Below, one piece after another: positions 1 through 13,919 of a DNA stretch of 46,000 nt. Every line of letters begins with the position of its first letter. Position 1 is the first letter of the stretch. Source of the stretch: Chrysomallon squamiferum (taxonomy: Eukaryota > Mollusca > Gastropoda > Neomphalida > Peltospiridae); contig CM022669.1 in NCBI GenBank assembly GCA_012295275.1, forward strand, positions 14,739,172 to 14,785,171, in the 5' to 3' direction. The notes under the pieces are model-generated. The model was not told the origin of the DNA. It made no database searches and worked only from the letters and a program-made list of their open reading frames with translations. The position numbers and the translations under genes are program-made.

Positions 1-1479
1 GGTTGATACTAATATTGTGTGTCTGGAGTTTTTCAAAATTCCTGTAGCTGATGAAATAAATCTTCAGCTGTTGCTGGAATTCAGAGAAGATGAGTTTGGT
101 AGATCTGTCCTTGCTTCAGCAAAGGTAAGAGAGTAAATGAATTAGACAGTAATACAGATCCATATATATGTCCATCAATCCTTCTATCAACTAGTATTTA
201 GCCATTTCATATTTTTTTATTAAGTTTGTACAATTGTTGCCTATTGTAAATAAAAAAAAAATATATTCTACCAATACATTTTTCTGTCTAATGTATTCTC
301 TGTTCTTCTATATTGTTATAATACAAATATTTTTAACATCCAAGTCATTTGACATTTTTATCTTTTTTTTAACATTTGCAGCAAATTTTTATCATAAATC
401 CTTAACATCCGGGACTAAAATTTCAAAATATATACATAGCAATTATTCATCTTCGTTAATATTAAAAATTTTATATATATTTTTTTTATTTTCTTCTTTA
501 TTTTATGTTTTACATATAATTTTTATTTAATACAGACATTTTTTATTTATTTTTTAGGTGAATGAGAATAGTATAAATGTTGATGATATTTTGACAAATG
601 GAGTAAAGGAAAATGATCCAGCTACTTTAGTGCTACAGCTAAAGAAGAGGTGGAAGTCACATATGCCATTAATTATGGAAATTAATCAACTCAGGGAAAT
701 GCAAGTTTTATTTATTAAATTACAAATTTGAATACAATGAATGGCAGAAAAAAAAAAATTATAAAAAATAACAAAACAACAACAATTGTAATAATAATAA
801 TAATAATAAGATATATATATATATCACTCTGTAAATATGTCTCTGAACTTACTTCTTCAGAGCAGTATTTTTTTCTATCATTATTCTGTTGTTTTTTTGG
901 CTTTTTGAGCAGTATTTGTCCTTTATTATTATTATTATTATTTAGGTTTTTTTTCTTTTGGATTTTTCTTTACATCCAATAAAACAAAACATACACACCC
1001 ATACATAAAATCTCCAGTAAAACAAATTGTTTTCACTGTTAAAGGTATGCTGTCGACTGGATCGCAGATGAACAGCTGCTGCGGATTATTGTTGGCAAGA
1101 AAAGTACAGTGGTGTGTACTCTGTTAATACCTGAATCTTACCCCGAGTCTGGCAAAATACGACCAATCAGCATTAGTGGAGATGTCGATTCAGAAGAAAC
1201 AACAATCCTCGAGGTAAACACGTATATGTGCACAAACAGAGAGAAAGACAGACAGACAGACACACACACACATAATTTGTTAATACAATAGACAAATTAT
1301 TTAATTATTGAATTTTCTCATTCATTGTAGTAATTTGTTATTTCATACTGGATTTTATCATTATTGTATCTGCATTAACAAAAGAGATTTTTTTTTTTTT
1401 TTTTTTCTTTTAGCCGGAAGGTAAAGGTACACTTTTAGACTGGGCTAGATATTTGGAAGAGAAGTATAGGAATAGGTAG
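1..1479 (+). CDS. 3' part of an unrecognised gene, last four coding exons, RWD-like C-terminus
   Basis: Four exons join in frame: 1-124 (phase 0 end), 558-700, 1045-1213 and 1414-1479, with TAG at 1477-1479. Together they give about 165 C-terminal residues; the 5' part lies outside the window. The first exon reads VDTNIVCLEFFKIPVADEIN and is followed by alternating strand-like segments. The third contains VVCTLLIPESYPESGKIRPI, a hydrophobic strand followed by a YP...P turn as seen in RWD/UBC-like folds. The protein ends with a helix-like LLDWARYLEEKYRNR. An RWD-like C-terminus is an inference from this pattern; I do not recognise the family. Exon 2 ends at a GC donor (701-702) instead of GT, and reading phase is kept only with that site. 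The last acceptor follows an unusually long poly-T tract. The exon chain is solid, the identity unknown. Confidence 0.8.
701..1044 (+). other. GC-AG intron of the left-edge gene
   Basis: The donor reads GGGAAAT followed by GCAAGT, and the acceptor is TTAAAG at 1044. A GC donor with an otherwise perfect +3 to +6 consensus is the known minor class of U2 introns. No GT donor nearby preserves the frame into the exon beginning at 1045. Confidence 0.75.
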
Positions 1480-2746
1480 ATGTGCTGGAAGACACTCTGG
1501 GAAACAAATTAAGAAGAATTCTTAGATGTTTATTCCTTACAAAAAAAAATTATCACCAAGTTTCTTGTCACAGATAGCTTGATGATGATGATGCATGTTC
1601 TGAATATCAGGACAGTTTCCCAGAAACTATGCAGTACAACATGATAATGTAACAACTTGAATGGTTTTTTTGATTAAACAAATTAATACTAGCCTGCTGA
1701 ACCAATAGCCTCTCATGTTTTGGGGAACGATTACATCTCACTACTGTATGATTTATCAACCAACTAATAAAAAAAAAAGTTGAAGGCAGCTGTTCTTCTA
1801 AAAGAAATATGAATAAAGATCAAATTATGATATCTAGAATTCTTTTTAATTTATTATTATTATATTTTTATTTTTTATCTGAAAACATTCAAAACAGTTG
1901 GCGATACATATAGATAATAGTACTGTTTGTCAAAACGATGAAAATTATAATTCATGAAATAGGGGGACATTTTTTTATATAAATTCGAAGAGTAATAACA
2001 TTTTCACGAACACTAGAAAAACTTGAGTTTTTAATAAACAATGTGTCTGATCTTGATCTAGAATAAGACAAAATTATTTTCACAGAATTATAAACCTACA
2101 TTTACTTTTAATCTTTGCTCTGAGTTAACAAATTCAAATAAATAAAAACCCACTGAAATGAGATATATAATAATGATGATGATGATGATAAATAGTTTTA
2201 AAAAGTATACTTCTTTATTTGTTCGTAAAGAAAAATTCTTAAGTATTATTCAATTTTAAAACAACAAAATAATCCCATGTTTTTGAACAATAACAATTTA
2301 ATACAATTCACATCAATAAGGTAACAAAAAACAAATACCATTAAAACTGATTCATTTTAAAATGTTAATAAAAATGATTATCTCTAATCCATTACGTATG
2401 AAAACCTGATTTTAAAATATGAGTGTAAACACACAAGACAAAACAAAATTGTTTGGTTTTTGCAGCATGAGAAATTTTCAACATGTTTAAAAAAAAAAAA
2501 AAAAAAATTTGTTCAAACTGTCAAACTTGCTCAAATAAATTCAAAAATAATTATTCAATATAATTATCTTAAGTTTGAAAATTCATAAAACCTTAAGGAA
2601 ACAGTTAAATGTCTGAATTTCAATGTACAGGTTGATTTCTTGAACAGAACACTGAATTAAGTACTTTTTGTTGAGTCTACACATCACAGTGGAGAGTAAC
2701 AGTTTTTAAAGTCAAAGTATGAAATTCTTCTCTTCTTAATGTTCAT
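1480..2746. other. Convergent 3' UTRs and poly(A) signals
   Basis: This is the interval between two tail-to-tail genes. Plus-strand AATAAA hexamers at 1766-1771 and 1812-1817 can end the left gene. On the minus strand the first AATAAA downstream of the 2747 stop is at 2214-2219 and can end the LOTUS-Tudor gene. Predicted ends are therefore roughly 400 bases apart and need not overlap. The rest is AT-rich with short (GAT)n and poly-A runs; no coding signal is seen. Confidence 0.5.
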
Positions 2747-2785
2747 TTACTTTTTCTCATGAAGTACAATTTCAGTCATGAAACT
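2747..2785 (-). CDS. Coding exon 20: last coding exon
   Basis: Encodes SFMTEIVLHEKK and TAA at 2747-2749. The acceptor TTTGCAG and phase 0 entry fit exon 19. The 3' UTR continues to a poly(A) signal at 2214-2219 (minus). Confidence 0.85.
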   Translation of the reverse strand, partial: SFMTEIVLHEKK

Positions 2786-5700
2786 CTGCAAATAAGAAAG
2801 AATTAAAATGTTAAAACTAAATAATTTTATCTTGAAATAAATGTGGACTTATTGTATAACTTAAAACAAACAAAAAAATCATTTTGTAAATAGGTTTGTA
2901 AACCTAAAACATTTTTTCAGATCAAGTAAATCATTATACAAATGAGACATAGCAACTTGGATGTATATAAAAATATTTATATTTTAGCTTAAAACCTTTT
3001 TAAATTCAATTTGAAAGTTAAAAAATAACACATTAACATTAAATAACAAAAAACAAATATAAACACTTTCCAAACTTAATTTCAAAACTCCATTATAAAT
3101 AATTATGCTGCTTAGAATAAAGTTCTAATTTCATATTAACATAATATATTAAATAAATTCATTTTGTAACAAACCTGTTGACATTCCACATTGCATACAT
3201 GTCTACATATATATTAATACTTTACAATTTTTTCTACTAACCTCAGCCGATGATGCAGAAGAAATTACTTGGCATTCAATAACTTCAGATTCTAACTCTT
3301 TCAGGTTCTTTGGACATTTGCCTGCAAAACAAAGATGTTGCACAGCTATAGACAAAGCAGTTAATCTTAAATGCAATTTATAAAGTTGTATCTTAAATGG
3401 ACCTCATATATTTGTCTTGTACAACAAAATCAACCAAAAAAATGTTCATACTACCAATAAAAACCAAAAAATATTTTTAGAACAAAAAAATATACTATGG
3501 AGAATGATGTATTAAATTTACACAGTGCTTCTTGTACATTTGCTGCCACAATCTATCTGCATTTATTCCTTCTATAACAAAGATCTTTGCAAAACTATTT
3601 AAGATATTTAAATCTTTTCTGTCATGTGATATTTTTCTTGTAACGTGTGACAACAAAATGACCTCAAAGAGTTACAGAACAGATGAAAAGTTTTAGTACA
3701 CTGTGATAGAAATATTTTTTTTGGAAAACAAGAAGACATTACTGATTATTTTGAATGGTCGACATCTTGGAGGCAGATTCCAGAATTTGGAAGGAATGAA
3801 CTGAGCATCTTCATAGTTCACAATACTGGTGTTGCCGTAATCCAGGAAGAAAACAAGGACTTTGTTGTGTTCTGAGAACACCTTTATAATCCAAGCTCTA
3901 AAATAATTTTTAAAATTGTTTTTAAAAATTTGGTTCATGATTATGAAGTGACATAATGGATCTTTTAATGAACATTTAAAAAAAAAAAAAATATATATAA
4001 ATTTAATTTAATTTTAATATTTTAATTACTGGGACATAATTATGATTATTTTGATCTTCTTCAAATTTGCATTAACACACACAACCATACTGACCTGTAC
4101 CATTCATTTCCAAACTTGGCTGCGCACCTTCCTAATCCTCTGGTGGGAGATAAACGTGAAGACGATTTCTGAAGTTCTTCAGTTATCATGGCCAGTTTTA
4201 TCATTTGTTCTTTCTGCAACGATAAGTTTTTATCACAGCTTTTGGACATATTCATCTTTGTGCAATCCGAGATTTTGATGATAACATTTTATTTATTATT
4301 ATTATTATTATTATTTCCAATGGGTTTTTATTGGGGTTCTTAATAACAGTTGGCATTTATTTATTTTTTCAAAAATAATATTATCCACTTCAGTGTTAAC
4401 ATGATCCCAGAATATTTATTTAAAAAAAAAAAAGATAATGATAATTTTGTGCTTACCTCACTGATAACTTGACCCCAGAATGTGTCATTATTCTCGACAG
4501 TAGAAACAAACACCTCTATTCTCATGCCTGGTTCTATGGTGTTATTCCACGCTTTCATCTTGTCAATAAAATATGGAAAACTCTCCAACTTGAATTTCAA
4601 ATTAAAGTTTGCTAAATCCTCTAAATCAATGACTTGCTCTGGCTCAGAGTCTGAGAGAAAAGTCCGAGTTTGTTTTTCAGTTGCAGACGTAATAACAATA
4701 ATAATAATAAAAATAATAATAATAGTAGTAGTAGTAGTAGTAATAATAATAATAATATCAATAAAAAGTAAATATTTTACAGTAATTACAACTATATTTC
4801 AGAATAAATAAAATCCTGTCTTAAATTACCATGGTGAAATTGCTTGAATGAGTTAATAACCATTAATAAAACAAAATAAAACATGTTAAAATTAAAGAAG
4901 ATACGCAAATATCTTTTTCGTTTTTCTTCAGTTTCTACATTCAGTTTTTATAATAAATGAAACTGAATCTTCGTTGAATGTAATGAAATTAGATCAGATG
5001 GGACAAACCCCCCAAAAATTAAAAAAATTAAAAATCTTTAGAAGGAAAGTTTAAATTTGAAGAAAACAAGTTTAAAAAAATAAATAAAACAATAATAATA
5101 ATAATAATAAAAATGATGCATGTTTGTGTGTATGTGTGTGTTGAGAACATTTTAAAAAACATGAACATGACGTAAAGAAACAAATTAGTTCATTAAAATA
5201 TTCTATATTGTACTGTAAAAGGGGCTATTACTAGATGAATTTTCGGTGTTTGAATTATATCCAAGAATTTTCTCCTTTGAAACTGAATCAAACTTTGGTG
5301 CATCAACAAGAAGATAACATCCATAATAGTTTTTCTGATTTAGGCCAGCAATAGCATCCCTGGCTTTTTTGGCAGTTGGCAACCAAACGTAGGCCTTTGT
5401 GCTACAAAAAAAACAACACCATACTGACAACTCCCATTAAAAACAAATATATATTTTATATTTTACTGAAGTTAAAAAAAATAAAATAGCAGAAAAAAAA
5501 AAAAAAAAGATACTTATACTTTTCTTCGAAATTTAATAAAATGTTGAAACATCTTTGAACACTGCATAAAAACTGGAAAATACATAACACAGAAACAAAG
5601 ATTTCATTTGATATATATATATATATATATATATAATCAGTACATTTTAAGAGATTTTTACTCAAGTTAGTCACAGAGCACCCACTAGCTGTTGAGCCAC

Positions 5701-7305
5701 AGAAAATATTAAAGTGTTAAATCACTAGCCTGTGCTGCATGTCAAAGATTGGCAAACAGTAATTTATGCACACCTCAGAGAAAATCATACACGCAGTTCT
5801 GTCTCTATTAGAAACAAAGAATTTCTAGGTTTATCAAAACCATAAGGCAACCTACAGCTTGGGAAACAGATCAATGGGATGGATGTCTCTGCAGAGTATT
5901 CCTAGACTGTCCACACGTCAGTTGACTATTTTAAGACTGGACTTTATAACTTATCGTAATAACTCACCACTTATTATTCATTGCACTGTTAATCACATCC
6001 ACTTTGAGAACACCATAAACCCAGAAGAGACTTTTCAGTTCTTTCTGAAAGAAAAAAAATTATATTTGACATATTTTTGTATGAAAAGTTATAGAAAAAA
6101 AATCCAAAAACTTTTGATGCTCAAGTCCAACACTGACTGAGAAAACATTATTTCTGGTCAGTCTACAAATACTTTAGTACTTTGTTTTCCTGCAGATTTT
6201 AAATATTAAAGTGATCCAGAGCTATTCTTTAGGCAAACTAAGTTAACATCTGTGGGACATAAAAATAAAATGATATAGATGCCTTAATACATTGATGGAG
6301 AGGCTGCTACTGAATGATGGAGATGTCACTACATACAACGATGAAGATTCTACATTCAGTGTTCAAACATTATACTGAATACCTTCCAATGCTAGATTAT
6401 CAAAATCAACAGTAACACCTCATGCAGGGCAATGAATTAATTGATCTCATGCAAATAAGAATTTCTCTTACCTCGGTCGTTCCAGCTGGAAAATTCCCGA
6501 CAAAAATTTTAACAGGATCAATCTCTTCCCCATCACTGTCGAGATGATCGTCCTCAATGTCCTCAATGTCCTCCAACTCCGGCATGTCGGCATACACATC
6601 ATCCAGGTGTGAGATGCAGTCTCCTCCTCCTCCTCCTGTGACACACCCGCCATAGGATCCTGATAGTGCAACAACCCCATTGTTGACTGCAGTGGAAATA
6701 ACTTTCTTGTCCCCATCAGCACCAATCTGTATGTTGAAATTTGAAAACGACACATCAGAGTCGTAAGAGTTGTGAGTGCTGCACAAGGAGGAACTGTCAG
6801 TGTGGTAGCTTGTTTCTGCATTCACAGGCAACGATGTCCAGGATGGCGTTTTAATACTGTTGGGCAAGTCTGAAAACATTTAAGCAAGACGGTGTGCTAA
6901 CGTGATGTTTTATACTTGTAACTCATATTTTATATCCATTTAAAATTATCTTCTGTGGGCTGAATATGTATCTATATGTAACAGAAGCGAAAATATCTCG
7001 ATGTATTAGTACTTAAAATACATATATAACAGATGTGAAAATATGTGTCTATAACAGAAGTTAAAATATGTGTATAAAAAAAAGAAGTGAAAACTTCTCT
7101 ATATAACAGAAGGGAAAATATCTTTATGAAACATAAGTGAAAAAATAGATGTATCCCATATGATTCTGGATTGAAAGTATTTATTTATACAAAGCAAAAA
7201 AGAAGGCATATATTTTAATACTATAATACATAAATCTTTTGGCATTATAATAGTATTACTACAACTATTAGTAATAACAACAACAACAGTAGTATTAATA
7301 ATAAC

Positions 7306-7363
<58 letters not shown>

Positions 7364-9691
7364 GTATCAATAACAGTAACAACAAAAATAACTTTTACTT
7401 TGCTGTTGTTGATTTGGTTTTTGTTTTTCGGACATGCTAACTTTCAGTTCTTTTCCACCAAAGTTGAACAAATGCAACCCTTTAATCAGTGCCTGGGCAT
7501 CATTTTCTGATTCCACTGTAACAAATGCAAATCTGAAAAAAATATATATTACTGTTTAAAAACATCTTTATTTTATAACAATTTCTATTTTTAAACGAAA
7601 TTACACAAAGTCAGTGACACAATGGCAACACTGGTTGTAATATTTATGTAGTAACAGCCCAAAAAATATATATCCAAACACAAAAACTTACATTTTATTC
7701 TCCTTCACAACAACATGACAATTTTTGTGATTATAATTATCAATTAACTTTCTGAATTCTTCCTGAAAACAAAAAACAAAAAAAATTAGAATAATAAAAA
7801 ATTATTTTAAAAAATAAGAACAAAATAAGAAAATGATTAATATAGAAATAAATAACTTTTACTAACAATTTCCTTTAAAGTTCTCCTTTTTTTTTTTATT
7901 ACATTCTTATTTTTGTTTTATTATTTAATCTAATGGAAAACTGACAAGTTATTAAGAAAGTGTAAAACAACTCCTCTTAAGAAAGTTAATATCAATTTAC
8001 TTCAACTTAATAATTAAATATGTTACACAAATTAAAAAAATAAGATAACAAGAGTATGTAAAAAAAAATTTTCAGCAACTGAAATTATGAATAATTTCTG
8101 AGTGACTAATATGTAATGATAATGGTTGTCATCTGTTATGTAAATTTTAATGTAAATAATTATAACAGTCAAAATTCACATCTTCAGACCATAAATTGTA
8201 ATTTCATGATCTGATATCAACAGCTTTTAACCAGACTATTGTTAATAAAAATAAATATATCTATTTTTTTTTATTTTTTTTTTTTGGCACAAATAGTTTA
8301 TAATTTAGAAAACTAAATTAATATTTTGATAATATCAGACAGAATTTTTTTTAATAATTAAAATCTTTTTGACTGACTATATGATTTCTAGATATCAAAT
8401 GTTTGGCAGATTAGGATAACCAGTCACATGGTGAAAATGATCAAAATTCATGTTTTGATGGAATAAGATAAACCACATTCTACAGTGATATGTGATGCAT
8501 AGGGTGTGATGTCAGAGATTCTAGATGAATCCTGGCAAAATAAGTGCATAGTTTTAACATGTTTCGTTAATTAAGATTTTGACATATCACACAAAAACAC
8601 AAAGAACATGTTTTATTGACTGATATCAGCAAAAAACATATATATATAATACAGACATGAAAGTCGAGATGTTTTCAAAACTATTTATGGTGAAAAATAA
8701 TTGATCTATTGATGCACTGGACTGCATTAACTGGCTGTAACTCAAAATTACATTGCACGACATCTAACTGGTTATCCTACATTACCACACAAATGTAAAC
8801 AGATCTTACTTCTGATTTTGAATGTGAGATGTTTCCAACAAAAACACACAAACCTTTGTCATCTGAAAAAAAAAAAAAAAAAATAAGAACAAAAAATAAA
8901 ATAAAATAAAATAAATAATTAAATGTGTAATAGCAAATGATAACAACAATATTAATTTCTTAAAGTTAAAGATGATCTTAAATTCCGGCAACATTATTAA
9001 AGTAAATATTACTTTTAAACAATATTACTACTATACTTAGAAGTCTGATCAAATTTGTTCCAAAATCTTTTTATATTCTATATGGATGTGATATTTAAAC
9101 ATACTATACAGTGAGATTACATTTATCACAATTAGTGTAACTTTTTTTGGTATAATTTTAACCCATATGCTTAATAATAACACTTTCTAAGTAATTTTTA
9201 AAAATATAACTATTTTAATAAAAAATTTAATTTAAATAAATATATAAATAAATAAATAAATGATTAATTAATTAAGATAATTTAATAACATTATGATTTG
9301 TTTAATAATTTTTTTTTTTTTAAATATTAATAAATTATTGTGCAAAAAAAAAGAAGTGTAAACCTTTTAAATCTTTCTTCTTTTTTGTCCCATTTTTGCC
9401 TGCAATTAAAAACAAGATTAAAAAATAAAATCAGAATTTCTTTTACTTTGAAAATGAAAATGATAAAATGTAAAGACGTTTCTTAAATTCTGTTTTCTTG
9501 ATTTATTATTTCCAGCAGTCAAATGCAAAATTATGCAAGTCATTAATTTTAAATAACTTTTAAGGTGGTGTGATAAAATTTAGAGTGATCTGAACATGTA
9601 AAAATATAAATTACTTTAATTAAAAACATACAACAAAAATATAATAAATTAAACTAGTAAGTATGTTTATCGTTAATTTATATCTTTTAAA

Positions 9692-9723
<32 letters not shown>

Positions 9724-12700
9724 TATTTAAGTTTAATATTTCCAGCAAAATAAGCAGAGAACTAGTTATTTGGACAGCAACACATATGGACACATGGAAC
9801 ACACATAGAGTATAATAAGAGCATGTGAATGGCAAAGCATTAAGCTGTTGCAGTGTTAGCTGCAGTATCAGTTCCCATAAAGACCCCTGTTTAATTATTT
9901 TTACATTCCAGCTGATGCCCCACAATACAAAGATCATGACATGTGCTGTAGTGTATGTATGAAAATGTGTGTAAAAGCTAAACAAGCAAGTTTATCATAT
10001 TTCAGGCAGTAAAGCCAGGCTTTTCCTACAAAGTTAATACTGGCATGCAAATTAATCATATTTCCCATTTTGTAAAGAAATACTTTCCTATTACATTACT
10101 CAGCAGCTTAATACTTATATGCAAGTTAAATACAAGTACACCAGCATTTCTTATCCAGTTATTTAACAAAAATAACACTAACATGCAAGTTAATCATATT
10201 TCATAGTCAGTACACCAGCATTTCTTATCCAGTTATTTAACAAAAATAACACTAACATGCAAGTTAATCATATTTCATAGTCAGTACACCAGCATTTCTT
10301 ATCCAGTTATTTAACAAAAATAACACTAACATGCAAGTTAATCATATTTCATAGTCAGTACACCAGCATTTCTTATCCAGTTATTTAACAAAAATAACAC
10401 TCACGTGCAAGTTAATCATATTTTATAGTCAGTACACCAAGCATTTATCCAGTTATTTAACAAAAATAACACTCACATGCAAGTTAATCATATTTCATTT
10501 ACACAAGCATTTATCCAGTTATTTAACAAAAATAACACTCACATGCAAGTTAATATTTCACAGTCAGTAATGAAAACCCTTCCCATTACATTACTTAGCT
10601 GCAATAACACAGACATGCACGTTAAATACAATTGATAATAAAGCAAGACCTTGATGTGCTTAAGATACTTAACAAGAGTATCAACAGCAAACAAGTTATT
10701 TACATTTCCTACTCAAAATATCAACACCTTAGTATAAAGTTCTTTAACAACAATGATACTGACATGCTTAGTCAGTTTGAACATACCAACATCTTCTTAA
10801 GTTACTTAGCAAAATTAACACTGACATGCAAGTTAATTATATTTTGTGGTCAGTAAAACAAGAACTTGGTATTAAGTTACCTAGCTCTAGCAAGCTAGTT
10901 AATCAGATTTCATAGCAAAACAACCACATCAACACCTTCTTGTTAAGCTACTTAGCAACAATGACACTGACAAGCTTTCCAGTACTTCTTACGTTACAGA
11001 TAAACACAACACACCTTTTCCGTTTTTTGATTTCTTGTTTGAATTACTTGTGACAGCAGTTTGCTCCTTTCCTGCGTTCGTAAGAAGTAAATAAACTGTT
11101 TGAATAAACCGTCATTAACTGCTCGTTTTACCTTGTTCATTTTGTTTTTCATTAAATAGGTTTCTCCGTGTAGAATATCAGGCAGGCATGCATGCACACA
11201 CACATATGCATGTACATAAAACCAAGAATATTCAAATCCTAAAATACACACACACACATATATATATATATATACAACAATCCCTGACACTTATTTGGGC
11301 TTTGGCCAGTGGTTACTGTTATTATACTAAAGGCATAAACTTGCAAGTTTTGTATATACTTTGATGTTTTTCAACCAAATATAACCCAGTGGTATTTTCT
11401 TTTTAGTGTGCTGAAATTCAAGCCTATTAATAAACAATGACAAAACCATTTGGTCTTGTGTTTTCTTTCTTGTATACATCACAATACCATTAGACAACAA
11501 AGTAACAAACATAGGCTAAACAAATTATTTTCTGTTGTGTTTTTTTTTCCACTAAGACACTTACCTGTACCTTTTGCTTGAGGACAGTTACTAGCTTTGT
11601 GTCCAAATTCCTTACAGTTGAAACATTCTGTAGTGAATAAAATGCCACTAATCAATACAATAGATTTTATTTCACATGTATAATACAGATAATATTATTT
11701 GTATTACAGTTACTGCTTGACTCTATCATGTAAGTATAAATCCAGATATTATTTATATTTAACTGACATATTTTGCAAATATTTTGACTTACCGAAACCT
11801 AAGTTTTATTTATGTTTTACTTTTATATTCATTTTTGTGAATTTTATTAATATTTTATTGAACAAACAAAATATTAGATATGATCTTTCACACAGATTTG
11901 CATTTTTTAATAAAGAACACTTATCTGAAGTCCAGGTTATTTTTTTAATTTTTTTTATTTAATTATGAGATATTTAAACATATTACGAATATTTTTACTT
12001 AATAAAAACCCAGGTTTTATTTATACTGTATTTAATATAAATAGAATCAGAAATATATTGGATGGATATGTATTTTTAACAAGAATATTATTTCTTACCT
12101 GAAGCCCAGGGAAGTGGACATTCAGATGCCTTGTGTCCAGGACTCGTACAGTTGAAACATCCTGTAAAACATAATGTTAAAAAAATACATATATCTGCAC
12201 TTGTAAGTCAATTGAAAAATTATTAAGTGCCATTTTCAAATTAGTGGTGTCTTTTTCCCAAATGTCACTTTGCAGATATTAGCTTTTGCTTTCATCTGGT
12301 TTAAGTGTTAAATTAATTTTAATAACATCTTCAACCAGCAGTTTATAATTAAAATAAAATAAATAAAAAAGATGAAAAGGAAATAAATTATATATTGCCA
12401 ATGATTATAACTATTTATTAATAACAAAGGCTGTACAGAAAGAGTGAAATAAATCTATATTTGGCTCAACATTTTTTTATTTATTATTATTATTACTATT
12501 ATTTTTTTGCTCCTGCCTAAAATAATTTAAGAATAAATATCAAACATCATCTTGTATATTTAAATCACATATTCCTAAATTTGTGTTTTTTACCATCGTT
12601 TTTTGTAGTGTTCTTTTGCTGAACAGATTTGCCAGTTTTTTTCTTCTCATCAGCGACATGCATGTCATAGTCTGAAGAGTATTTCTGCAAAGCTGCCAGT

Positions 12701-13886
12701 GCACCACTCTTTGTTCTGTATCTTATGAACACCCATCTGCAAACAGTCAGAGAGTTGTTATAAAATACTAAGATTACAAATCCTAATAAATAAACAAACA
12801 AACAAACATATAAATAATTTTTATTCTTTTCAAAATTAAGAAACCAGTAACATTAACATCCAAAACTGTCATAGTAAACGAAAATATCCATATTTTAAAA
12901 TGGTATTTTTACATGTGCATGTGTTTATGCATCATGTACATATGTCATACATATGTATGTGTGTGTGTGTATTTATGTATGCATGTATGTATACATATGT
13001 ATATGCTTTCATGCAATTAGACAAGTAGATAGGTTCTCTGACAATACAAAAATAAAATGTAAAAAATCAAAAACAATTTATGATTTTTATATCAATATAA
13101 CAATGAAAAGCTAAAGAAAACAATAAATAAATATCACAAATACAGAACCTGCTGGTCAAATTAATTTCACCTATTTCACCAACATCACCAAATTTTTTCT
13201 TTAGATACTGAAAAGCAAAATGTAGTAATTAGTAGATGACGAACTTAATAATAATTGTTATAAATAAACAAACAAACAAATAAATAAACAAATAAATAAA
13301 TAAATAAAAGAATGTATTTTAATTTACAAAAAAAGTGATCAGCAAAACAAATAGGACAATAATAATTTAAAAAAAAAGAAAAAATGAAGAATGAAATGTA
13401 TTCATTCCCGATATGATATATTATTATTATTTTTATTTTATATACTATTTTTTTATACAGTATTTTTTTCTATTATTATTGTTATTAAATTCAGATACTA
13501 TTACATGAAAGGAAGATAAACCTGGATTTTAACAGTTTTAAACTGGCAGGTAAAATGTAACACGATGAATTCTGGGTGTTTAATTTTGCCTACCTCTTTG
13601 TCAGTACTCTCTACCAGTTCTATCTTAAAACACAGCGTGTATAAACCATAAGAGTTAGGAACCAGTTTCTTAGCGTCATCTGTCTCTGGAATACCATTTC
13701 CTTAAGAATAATAATAACAGTAGTAGTAGTAATAATAATAATAATCTTAATAATGAAAATAATGATGATGATGTTAATGATAATGATAATGATATTAATA
13801 ATGTTAATGATAATAATCACAGCAAAAATAAGTTACAGAAAATATTTAATTTTTAATGCATTAGAATATTAAATTTTCTTTTATTA

Positions 13887-13919
<33 letters not shown>

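Noticed and set aside
5650-5960. Possible SINE in the intron between coding exons 15 and 14
   Set aside because: A weak A-box-like start only; no B-box, tail or duplication.
6468-6821. 117-codon minus-strand frame overlapping coding exon 13
   Set aside because: Shifted frame of a true exon; only the other frame joins to its neighbours and encodes the RRM start.
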